From the NCBI GenBank assembly GCA_020352595.1, contig CP070682.1, positions 775,068-782,603 of the forward strand: 7,536 nt of DNA, read 5' to 3'. Positions within the stretch are counted from its first letter, which is position 1. Every line of letters begins with the position of its first letter. Shown in pieces: positions 1-5,826 of the stretch. The notes under the pieces are model-generated. The model was not told where the DNA came from and searched no databases. It was given only the letters and a program-made list of their open reading frames with translations. The position numbers and the translations under genes were made by a program. Source of the stretch: a bacterium. GTDB taxonomy: Bacteria; BMS3Abin14.

Positions 1-118
1 CGTCGTCCACGGCGACGAGGCGCCAGTGGGGGAAGGTCTGCGCCAGGATGCTCTCCAGGGCCTCGGACAGGTACAGCTCGCCGTTGCGCACCGGCATGAG
101 GATGTCCACCGTGGTCAT
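1..118 (-). CDS. Glycosyltransferase family 2, N-terminal fragment (cut by window edge)
   Basis: The reverse strand from the ATG at 118 encodes 39 residues that run off the left edge. They begin MTTVDILMPVRNG and continue with YLSEALESILAQTF and a VAVDD segment. This is the start of the GT-A fold of family 2 glycosyltransferases: a first beta strand, then the MPV.NG nucleotide-binding loop, the QTF helix end, and the second strand ending in an Asp pair that binds UDP-sugar. Such enzymes move a sugar from a nucleotide donor to a lipid, polysaccharide or protein acceptor on the cytoplasmic side. The DxD metal motif and the acceptor half lie outside the window, so the substrate cannot be named. 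No clear ribosome binding site precedes the ATG, but the family motif starts within a few residues of it, which supports this start. Confidence 0.85.
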   Translation of the reverse strand, partial: MTTVDILMPVRNGELYLSEALESILAQTFPHWRLVAVDD

Positions 119-133
119 GGAAGCATGGTAACA

Positions 134-234
134 GGGGAAGGAAGGAGGGGGAAGGGTGAATGGGTGAGGGAGATAAGAGATAAGGGATAGGGGATAAGGG
201 ATAAGGGATGAAGGGGTGGGGGCGCCCGGGGAAC
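134..234. repeat. G-rich intergenic tract with six tandem GATAAGG-like heptamers
   Basis: Between the glycosyltransferase start and the cytochrome operon terminator the + strand is almost pure purine. Six heptamers lie in perfect 7-base register at 172-213: GATAAGA, GATAAGG, GATAGGG, GATAAGG, GATAAGG, GATGAAG. Within them, G-tracts at 184-186, 190-193, 198-200 and 205-207 are separated by 3-4 bases. That meets the usual G3+N1-7 pattern for a G-quadruplex on the + strand, with a C-rich tract on the - strand. The G-runs at 134-170 add further tracts. No ORF with coding character uses this stretch. Confidence 0.7.
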
Positions 235-262
235 AAGAAACGGGGCCGCTGTCGCGGCCCCG
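232..262 (-). terminator. Rho-independent terminator of the Fe-S/cytochrome b operon
   Basis: Read on the - strand, a perfect 9-bp GC-rich stem (CGGGGCCGC paired with GCGGCCCCG, 241-249 with 254-262) closes a 4-base loop. It is followed at once by the T-rich run TTTCTTGTTC (240-231). It lies 29 bases after the stop codon of the cytochrome b gene. This is a textbook intrinsic terminator, and it ends the operon before the heptamer tract and the glycosyltransferase gene. Confidence 0.88.
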
Positions 263-291
263 CGGACACGGCACTTTCCCGGTTCAACGCC

Positions 292-1209
292 TTATTTCAG
301 CAGGAAATCCTTCCCTCTCGGATACCCGAGCCTGACCAGGAGGTTCTCCAGGGGGCACCACCTGGTGAAGGCAGACTGGATCAGATTGACGGCCACGAAG
401 GCCGGCAGGAGATACCAGAGCGGGTCGATGATGGCCCCGAGGACGACGCCGGTGCCCACCATGGCGCCCGCGAAGATGCGGACGACACACTCGGCCATCA
501 TCTTCTTCTTGGTGGCTTCCCCGCGGCGGATCTCGTCCATCCAGAGGGGGTGCCGCCCCTCGGCGTAACCGAGCTTCACCTTGCCGGTGAACATGGAGCT
601 GAAGAGGGGCCAGTTGGCCTTGAGCACGAAGGCCCCTATGTGGGCGATGAACGCCAGGAAGAACAGCACGGTGGCGATGTTGTGGACGGTTGTGTTCCAG
701 AAGACGGCCCAATAGGGCACGTTGACAGTGGGGAGGTTGTCAATGAACTTGAACATCCCCGTGACGATGAGGACGATGATGGAAAAGCCGATGAGGGCAT
801 AGGCCAGCCTCTGTTCGGCCAGGAACTTGCCGTGGGGCGGCTCCTTCTCCCCCTTGACGATGGCCTTGATGATGTGGATGGACTCCCGGAGGTCCCCCTT
901 CCTGGGCATGATGGACCTGCCGCCCTCGATGTAGTGGTAGACAAGGTGGAAGATGCCCGCAAAGGTGAAGACCGCGGCGGCCGCCATGTGGATCTTGAAG
1001 TTGAGGATGAAGTCGGAGGCCCAGCCGAAGCCGGGGACCTGATCGAGCATGTAGCGTTTGTAGACAGGAAGCTGTCCGAAGCCGGTGAAGAGGAGGACGA
1101 GGCCGGAAAGGGCCACGAGCCAGTGCTGCATCATGACGAGGAAACTGTGCCGGACAACGACTCCCTCTTCCTGGTGGATGATGTCGGTCTCGTGAAGGTC
1201 GCGTTTCAT
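292..1209 (-). CDS. Cytochrome b subunit (formate dehydrogenase gamma / cytochrome b561 type) fused to a DUF2892-like domain
   Basis: This 305-residue integral membrane protein should carry two b haems and pass electrons from its Fe-S partner to quinone. Four core helices are visible near residues 22-43, 73-92, 135-155 and 172-197. Candidate haem ligands are H29 (in QHW), H74, H176 and H190. The 14-residue spacing of the last two equals that of the FdnI ligands H155/H169. The usual gamma subunit ends near residue 215-230. Here residues about 236-299 add two more helices and the motif NLIQSAFTRWCPLENLL, with C285 in a CPLE setting, typical of DUF2892 (YgaP-like) membrane domains. The ATG at 1209 overlaps the TGA of the Fe-S gene (ATGA) and has a strong AAGGAGGTG site 5 bases upstream, so the start is firm. 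Cytochrome b identity is secure. The electron donor is unknown because no catalytic subunit is in view. Confidence 0.9.
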   Translation of the reverse strand: MKRDLHETDIIHQEEGVVVRHSFLVMMQHWLVALSGLVLLFTGFGQLPVYKRYMLDQVPGFGWASDFILNFKIHMAAAAVFTFAGIFHLVYHYIEGGRSIMPRKGDLRESIHIIKAIVKGEKEPPHGKFLAEQRLAYALIGFSIIVLIVTGMFKFIDNLPTVNVPYWAVFWNTTVHNIATVLFFLAFIAHIGAFVLKANWPLFSSMFTGKVKLGYAEGRHPLWMDEIRRGEATKKKMMAECVVRIFAGAMVGTGVVLGAIIDPLWYLLPAFVAVNLIQSAFTRWCPLENLLVRLGYPRGKDFLLK

Positions 1210-2282
1210 CGTGACACCTCCTTCTCACTGCCGCTTCCGGAAGCTTCATCCCCCTCGGCGCCCGGCGGCGCCTGGGGGCCTCGCCCCCCTCCTGACCCCT
1301 TGAGGGCCCTGGCGCCCGCCATGACGGCCCCCGCGACGGCGGCCACCGGGGCCACCAGGGTGGCCTCGGCCCACATGTTGGGTTTTTTCAGGGGATTGGG
1401 GTTCTCGGGGAAGAAGAAACGCTCGTTTTCCCTCTTTTGCAGCACGGCGTCGATCTTCTCGAAGGGCACGGGGGAAACGTAGAAGGTGCCTGTCCCCCCG
1501 TTCTCGTCGTCGCCGTAGACATAGCCCCCGATCTCGGCGGCCCGCATGCGGGCCAGGCTCATCATGTCGGCCCTCGTGCCGAAGCTGAGGGGAGCCTGGC
1601 GCCCCGGCCTGCTCCGGCACGCCTCCACACAGGCTGGAACAAGGCCCTCTGCCAGCCGCGGGGCACACAGGTCGCACTTGTACATCACGCCGCCTCCGGC
1701 CAGCTTGGGCGCTATCTTCAGGTATATCCCCACGCCCGCCTGCCGCTGAGGAATGTGCCACGGGCACACGGTGCGGCACTTGGCGCCCCCCATGCAGCCC
1801 ACCGGATGGATGGACACGGCGCCCTTGCCGTCCTTCTCAATGGCCCCGAAGGGGCACAGCGCCGCGCAGGTCGGCGTGTCGCAGTGCATGCACCGCCTCT
1901 GGATGTTGAGTTGATGGATCTGTCCTTCGTGCTCCACGGCCACCTTCTGGACGTAGGTCCAGTTGTAGGGTGTGAGAGTGGTGCGCACACCTTTCCTGGG
2001 CCTCCAGTCCTCATGCTTGTGCTGGGGCCAGTAATCCATGATGCTCTCTTCCTCCACCACTGGATAGCGGGACTGGTTCTCGGACTGGCAGGCGGAAACG
2101 CACCGGGGTACGGGCACGTCCGGACACCCGTCGCACCGGGTGAGGTCCACGGCTATGCCAACGGGCTCGGACCCTGCATCCGCAAGGGCGGGCCTGGCCC
2201 TCGCCACCCCTGCCGCGCCTCCGACCGCCGCCGCGGCTCCGATACGCCTGAAGAAATCTCTGCGTGAAATGTCGTGGGACAT
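1206..2282 (-). CDS. Tat-exported Fe-S electron-transfer subunit (formate dehydrogenase beta / DmsB-NarH family)
   Basis: This 358-residue protein has a twin-arginine signal (SRRDFF, R7-R8, hydrophobic to about 28, likely cut after A34 in PALA-DAG). Four Cys groups follow: I C50/C53/C61/C65, II C131/C134/C139/C143-P, III C163/-/C169/C173-P, IV C203/C206/C218/C222. A C-terminal membrane anchor spans about 303-325 and ends in a Gly/Glu-rich tail. This is the layout of FdnH, which wires a periplasmic molybdopterin enzyme to its cytochrome b. Group I has a long CxxCx7C spacing. In group III the second Cys is Gly166 (GGC), so one cluster has only three Cys ligands; NarH has Trp at this site and a [3Fe-4S] cluster. 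The ATG at 2282 is preferred over one 12 codons upstream because AAGGAGGA lies just before it and the Tat motif follows at once. It is the first gene of the operon. The partner enzyme is not in the window. Confidence 0.9.
   Translation of the reverse strand: MSHDISRRDFFRRIGAAAAVGGAAGVARARPALADAGSEPVGIAVDLTRCDGCPDVPVPRCVSACQSENQSRYPVVEEESIMDYWPQHKHEDWRPRKGVRTTLTPYNWTYVQKVAVEHEGQIHQLNIQRRCMHCDTPTCAALCPFGAIEKDGKGAVSIHPVGCMGGAKCRTVCPWHIPQRQAGVGIYLKIAPKLAGGGVMYKCDLCAPRLAEGLVPACVEACRSRPGRQAPLSFGTRADMMSLARMRAAEIGGYVYGDDENGGTGTFYVSPVPFEKIDAVLQKRENERFFFPENPNPLKKPNMWAEATLVAPVAAVAGAVMAGARALKGSGGGRGPQAPPGAEGDEASGSGSEKEVSR
1215..1223 (-). promoter_or_regulatory. Strong ribosome binding site of the cytochrome b gene inside the Fe-S gene end
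   Basis: AAGGAGGTG on the - strand lies 5 bases before the ATG at 1209 and inside the last codons of the Fe-S gene. Together with the ATGA stop/start overlap this points to translational coupling and near-equal synthesis of the two subunits. Confidence 0.85.
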
Positions 2283-2286
2283 GCGG

Positions 2287-2294
2287 TCCTCCTT
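2287..2294 (-). promoter_or_regulatory. Ribosome binding site fixing the Fe-S gene start
   Basis: AAGGAGGA on the - strand sits 4 bases before the ATG at 2282. The ATG 36 bases further upstream (2318) falls inside the P1 -10 region and could not be in a transcript starting near 2310. This decides the start in favour of 2282. Confidence 0.85.
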
Positions 2295-2316
2295 GGATGG
2301 GATAAATTGGAATGTC

Positions 2317-2345
2317 AATATATTATCATATTCTTATATTGTCAA
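2317..2345 (-). promoter_or_regulatory. Sigma70-type promoter P1 of the Fe-S/cytochrome b operon
   Basis: On the - strand a perfect -35 TTGACA (2345-2340) and a -10 TATATT (2322-2317, 5 of 6 to consensus) are separated by exactly 17 bases. The whole stretch is sharply AT-rich against a GC-rich background. Transcription would start near 2310, giving a leader of about 28 bases that contains the ribosome binding site. A second TTGACA lies at 2318-2313, 27 bases from the first, overlapping the start region; it could be a repeated protein-binding half-site or chance. Confidence 0.82.
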
Positions 2346-2407
2346 GCCCGCGCAAAAAGGGGGGTATGTTGAGGGCACGGAGGAGGAAATAACTCAAATT
2401 TGTGACA

Positions 2408-2436
2408 ATTATAGCACCCGGACGTATGGGTGACAG
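2408..2436 (-). promoter_or_regulatory. Second promoter candidate P2 (extended -10) of the same operon
   Basis: On the - strand a perfect -10 TATAAT (2413-2408) is preceded by TGC, forming an extended -10 element. A 4-of-6 -35 CTGTCA (2436-2431) stands 17 bases upstream. It lies just after the stop of the pabBC gene and would give a leader of about 120 bases ending in P1 and the Fe-S gene. A short palindrome TTGTGACAA lies just downstream of the -10 and could be an operator. Both points rest on sequence match only. Confidence 0.55.
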
Positions 2437-2461
2437 GATGGACAGGGGTGTATGATGGAGT

Positions 2462-4294
2462 TCAGGATGAATTTCTTCCGGCAAAAAGAGTGCATCCGTC
2501 AGCCCCCATGATCTGTACTACCTCCATGGGGCCGCGAACAGAGTTTCCCACGACGACACGGCGGGCCGCCTGGATATCCTTTAAAGAGAGTCGCGACTCG
2601 CGGGCATCCGTGTCCCGGAGGTATCTGGCCCTCCAGATGCCCGGCAGCAGGCCGCATTCCAGCGCCGGAGTGCGCCACCCCTCCCCGGACAGGAGGAAAA
2701 TGCTGGTTATGGCCCCCTCGGTGACATGGCCTTCCGTGTTAAGGAAAAGGACCTCGTCGTAACCCCTCCGGCGGGCCTGTGCAAGTTCTTTGTCGTAGAG
2801 GCTTCTTGAAGTCGTTTTGTGATAAAGATAACGGTCCTTCGGGTCTGTCCGGCGTTCGCTCACAACAGCCCTGATGGCATTGCCCGGCATCGGGCTGAGG
2901 GGGAGAAGCTCAGCATGCAGATCCCCCAGTCTGGACAGAAGCAGCCTCATGACGAAGGGTTTTCCTCTTCCGGCCCTGGCGGCGCCGCGGATCTTCGCAA
3001 GGGCCAGGTCACCGGCAAAAGGAAATCGCAGGGCTGAGGCGGAAAGGGCCATACGGTTCAGATGCTCGTCCAGCCAGAGGGGCCGGCCGTCCGATCCAAT
3101 GAGGATGGTGTCCAGTATCTGCACCTCGCCGGCTGAAGGCGGTTCGAGGAAGCGCGCCTTAAGAAGGGTTTCCTCGTACTCCCGGGAAGGGTCAGAATCG
3201 GCAACGATGCCGCTGCCGACCCCCATCTCGCACCATCCCGAGGCCGACACGATGGCCGTCCGGATGGCCACGCTCATGGAAAGGTCACCGGAGGGGGACA
3301 CAAATCCCATTGCCCCTGTGTATACCTTCCTCGGAGAATGCTCCAGACCGGAAATGATCTTCATGGTACTGACCTTGGGGGCCCCCGTTACGGAGCCCGG
3401 CGGGAAGGAGGCCCTCACCAGGTCGAGCATGGAAACATCTTCATCAAGCCTGCACCTCACCCCTGTGGTCATCTGGAAGAGACGGGGGTAGCGCTGGATC
3501 CTGAAGGGGTCGAAAACCTCCACTGTCCCGGTGACCGCGACCCGTCCAAGGTCGTTTCTCATGAGGTCCACGATCATGAGGTTCTCTGCCCTGTTCTTGG
3601 GGTCTTCGGAAAGCCACTCGCCGAGGCGTTGGTCGGATCCCGGGTCCTCTCCCCTCATGATCGTCCCTTTCATGGGGCGGGACCAGAGCCGATCCCCGGA
3701 TCTGGCGAGGTATAGTTCCGGCGAAAGGGAGACGATAACGCGCTCGCCGCAGTTGATGAAGGCCCCGTATGGTACCGGCTGGCTCCGGCGGAGGCGGAGG
3801 TAAAGCTGGAGGGGATCGTCGTCCCATCGGAACCGAACGCGGCAGGTGTAGTTCACCTGGTAAGTGTCTCCCTCGCGGATCCTCCGGTGGATGCTGTTGA
3901 CACTCTTGACATATTGGGATTTCCCGATGTCGAGGCGTGCGCTGATGGGTTTGTCTCCCTCGGCAGGGGCCGGGAGGATGGCCGGCCCCTCCCATGCCTC
4001 ATGCCGGTCGTACAGGGCAAACCAGACCAGAGGAAAGCCGTTCAGTGAGGATGGGGGATCCACCGGGATCCAGGCCCCCCCCGCCTCGTAACTGATAAAG
4101 CCGGCTGCCCAGAACCCCTGGCGGACGCGGTCCTGGACCTGGCGCAGGGCTGTTTCGACGGTGGATATGTGCGAGGACTGGACAATGGCCGCAGGGTCCT
4201 GGAAAAAATAGGAGCGGCTGTCCTCGGTGCCGACGGAAACGCTCTCGAGAAGGATGGTCCCGGTCTTTCTGAACAGCCGTGTTTCCAGTTCCAT
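2462..4294 (-). CDS. pabBC: Fused aminodeoxychorismate synthase component I / 4-amino-4-deoxychorismate lyase (PabB-PabC)
   Basis: This 610-residue cytoplasmic enzyme would turn chorismate plus ammonia into aminodeoxychorismate and then into p-aminobenzoate and pyruvate, for folate. Residues about 1-385 are the chorismate-binding half. They show YQVNYT (145-150), PMKGTIMRG with Lys209, DLMRNDLGRV (243-252), FPPGSVTGAPK (297-307), the YTGAMG strand (325-330) and YEETLLKARFL. Lys in P-[IM]-K-G-T marks PabB; anthranilate synthase has Ala there. Residues about 392-600 are a class IV PLP lyase: LDTILI, LDEHLNRM (408-415), VMRLLL, HKTTSR with the likely Schiff-base Lys493, DEVLFLN..G.VTEG with Glu526, and CGLLPGIWR. 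Each half is near full length for its family. Glutamine amidotransferase PabA is not in the window. The ATG at 4294 lacks a clear ribosome site, but no upstream in-frame start was found. It is divergent from the transporter gene. Confidence 0.95.
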   Translation of the reverse strand: MELETRLFRKTGTILLESVSVGTEDSRSYFFQDPAAIVQSSHISTVETALRQVQDRVRQGFWAAGFISYEAGGAWIPVDPPSSLNGFPLVWFALYDRHEAWEGPAILPAPAEGDKPISARLDIGKSQYVKSVNSIHRRIREGDTYQVNYTCRVRFRWDDDPLQLYLRLRRSQPVPYGAFINCGERVIVSLSPELYLARSGDRLWSRPMKGTIMRGEDPGSDQRLGEWLSEDPKNRAENLMIVDLMRNDLGRVAVTGTVEVFDPFRIQRYPRLFQMTTGVRCRLDEDVSMLDLVRASFPPGSVTGAPKVSTMKIISGLEHSPRKVYTGAMGFVSPSGDLSMSVAIRTAIVSASGWCEMGVGSGIVADSDPSREYEETLLKARFLEPPSAGEVQILDTILIGSDGRPLWLDEHLNRMALSASALRFPFAGDLALAKIRGAARAGRGKPFVMRLLLSRLGDLHAELLPLSPMPGNAIRAVVSERRTDPKDRYLYHKTTSRSLYDKELAQARRRGYDEVLFLNTEGHVTEGAITSIFLLSGEGWRTPALECGLLPGIWRARYLRDTDARESRLSLKDIQAARRVVVGNSVRGPMEVVQIMGADGCTLFAGRNSS

Positions 4295-4346
4295 GGTATG
4301 GGGATCCGCAGTCAGTGTGCCACAAACCTTTCCCGCACAGCCTGTC

Positions 4347-4372
4347 GGGAGGCCCGAGACGTCCTGCCTCCC
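4347..4372. promoter_or_regulatory. Inverted repeat in the pabBC/transporter divergent region
   Basis: GGGAGGC (4347-4353) pairs perfectly with GCCTCCC (4366-4372) around a 12-base loop that itself holds the palindrome GACGTC. It sits between the pabBC start and the TATAAA element of the transporter, 128 bases of divergent intergenic sequence in all. It could be an operator or a leader hairpin of the pabBC transcript. No regulator gene lies beside it. Confidence 0.35.
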
Positions 4373-4385
4373 TCTACCGTATAAA
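4356..4385 (+). promoter_or_regulatory. Weak promoter candidate for the NCS2 transporter
   Basis: TATAAA at 4380-4385 is a good -10 element in a GC-rich setting. The best -35 is GAGACG (4356-4361), 3 of 6 to consensus, with an 18-base spacer. Transcription would begin near 4391, about 30 bases before the preferred GTG start at 4423. The weak -35 suggests either an activator or a false match. Confidence 0.35.
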
Positions 4386-4422
4386 CCTACGTCAAATCCT
4401 TCCCGGCGTCAGCCCCGGAATC

Positions 4423-5826
4423 GTGGCGTCTTATCCGTTGACGAAGACGGATGTCCTGAAGCAGAATCAGTACATCGTGAACCGGTTGCTGTACTCTCTC
4501 GACCAGAGGCCGCCCCTGGGCAGGACCCTCCTTTACGCCGCCCAGTGGCTCCTCATCGTCCTGCCTCTCATCACCATCACATCGAACCTCATGGCTGCCT
4601 TTCTCGGCATGGACCAGGCCGCCTCCACGGCCCTCTTCCAGAGGTTCTGCCTCGTGGTGGGCCTCGTCACCGCCCTTCAGTGCCTCTTCGGACACAGGTA
4701 CCCGCTGCTGGACGGGCCGTCAGCGGCGCTGCTCCTCTCGGTGGCGGTGCTGGGGAGCGAGGGGTTGGAGGTGGTGGCCGGGGGGATGCTGGCCGGGGGC
4801 CTCGTCCTCGCCCTCCTGGGGGGGCTGGGAGTGGTTCACCGGATCCAGCCGCTCTTCACCGACCTCGTGGTGGGAACAGTCCTGCTCCTCATTTCCACCA
4901 CCCTGCTGCCCTTTCTGTATCCCATGGTCATCGGTGTGGGCCCGGCCAGACCCCACGGGGACCCCCTGATCCTGGCCCTTTCCACCTTGATAATGCTTGC
5001 TATCGTATTGATATCGCATTGGGCGAGAGGCTTCATGAGGAACCTCTCCATCTTTCTTGGGATCCTTCTGGGTTACGTCCTCATGCTTCTTATGGGCAGG
5101 GTCCAGCCGCCTCCTGTGGGCAACCTGTCCTGGGTGGTCCTGCCGGACCCGTTTTTCACGCCGGGCGTCCGGTTCACACTGCCGGCCGCCCTTTCCTTTC
5201 TCCTGGCTTACCTGGCGGTGCTCATCAACGGCCTGGGCAGCTATTTCTCGGTGTCGGAAGTCGTCGGCAGGGAGGGCCTCCAGAGGAGGATCGAAAGAGG
5301 GATCGCCCTCACCGGAGGCGGCGGCATCCTGTCGGCGCTTTTCGGTGTCGTGGGCACGGTCAGCTACAGCCTGAGTCCGGGTGTCATCCTGGTCACGGGC
5401 GTTGGCAGCCGGTGGCCTGTTTTCCTTTGCGGCCTCCTATTGGTGCTGCTGGCCTTTTTCCAGAAAGTGGGCGCCGTCATCTCCTCAGTGCCCAGCGCCG
5501 TTGTGGGAGCCGCCCTTTTCGTGACCCTGGCCGCCCAGATGGGCGTCGGGATCTCCGTGATCATGCGGCAACGCAGGGACATGGACGTGCGGGACTACAT
5601 CGTCGTTGGCCTCCCGCTGCTTCTGGGCACGGCGGCCTCCATGCTGCCTCCCGAGACCCTGGCCCTGTTCCCCCCGCCCACGAGGGTCCTTGTGGGCAAC
5701 GGCCTCATCGTCGGCATCGTGGCGGTGCTGCTTTTAGAACACGTGATCCTGAGGATCTCAGATCTCACCCTTCGACCCGGCTCAGGGCTGGAATCCCGGA
5801 TCCCGGAAAAGAACAGCGGGGAATAG
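4423..5826 (+). CDS. NCS2-family (uracil/xanthine permease-like) membrane transporter, divergent pocket
   Basis: From the GTG at 4423 this is a 467-residue inner-membrane protein with about 12-14 hydrophobic segments, normal for NCS2 nucleobase:cation symporters. The N-terminal landmark LDQRPPLGRTLL leads to TM1. The RYPLLDGPSAALLLSV segment is the TM3 region, SVSEVVG..GLQRR follows the TM8 position, and SYSLSPGVILVTGVGSR is the TM10 signature with its conserved SR. Key residues differ from UraA/XanQ: TM1 has QW (41-42), not QH; the TM8 Glu position is Asn269; the TM10 Q/E-N pair is Leu317-Ser318. The fold is recognisable, but the substrate may not be uracil or xanthine. The start is uncertain: the open frame runs back to 4279 but would overlap pabBC antisense, and GTG 4423, TTG 4438 and GTG 4477 all lack a strong ribosome site. 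An alcohol dehydrogenase gene follows 70 bases downstream. Confidence 0.82.
   Translation: MASYPLTKTDVLKQNQYIVNRLLYSLDQRPPLGRTLLYAAQWLLIVLPLITITSNLMAAFLGMDQAASTALFQRFCLVVGLVTALQCLFGHRYPLLDGPSAALLLSVAVLGSEGLEVVAGGMLAGGLVLALLGGLGVVHRIQPLFTDLVVGTVLLLISTTLLPFLYPMVIGVGPARPHGDPLILALSTLIMLAIVLISHWARGFMRNLSIFLGILLGYVLMLLMGRVQPPPVGNLSWVVLPDPFFTPGVRFTLPAALSFLLAYLAVLINGLGSYFSVSEVVGREGLQRRIERGIALTGGGGILSALFGVVGTVSYSLSPGVILVTGVGSRWPVFLCGLLLVLLAFFQKVGAVISSVPSAVVGAALFVTLAAQMGVGISVIMRQRRDMDVRDYIVVGLPLLLGTAASMLPPETLALFPPPTRVLVGNGLIVGIVAVLLLEHVILRISDLTLRPGSGLESRIPEKNSGE

Noticed and set aside
208..1482. Long + strand open frame of 424 codons
   Set aside because: It is the antisense of the cytochrome b gene. 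Its Asp/Glu/Gly-rich, low-hydrophobicity sequence matches no family, and the - strand protein has clear helices, haem ligands and a strong ribosome site.
1437..2267. + strand open frame of 276 codons opposite the Fe-S gene
   Set aside because: The - strand frame has a Tat signal and four Cys groups; the + frame is a GC-rich shadow without motifs.
292..2282. Hydrogenase-2-like HybA/HybB pair
   Set aside because: The membrane partner has the histidine pattern of a di-haem cytochrome b561/FdnI type, not the haem-free ten-helix NrfD/HybB type, and no hydrogenase subunits are present.
2283..2318. 12-codon upstream extension of the Fe-S gene
   Set aside because: That ATG overlaps the P1 -10 element, while the internal ATG has an ideal ribosome site and places the Tat motif at the N-terminus.
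4279..4422. N-terminal 48-codon extension of the transporter to the ATG at 4279
   Set aside because: It overlaps the pabBC start antisense, precedes the likely promoter, and has no resemblance to NCS2 N-termini. A start at 4423 or later is preferred.
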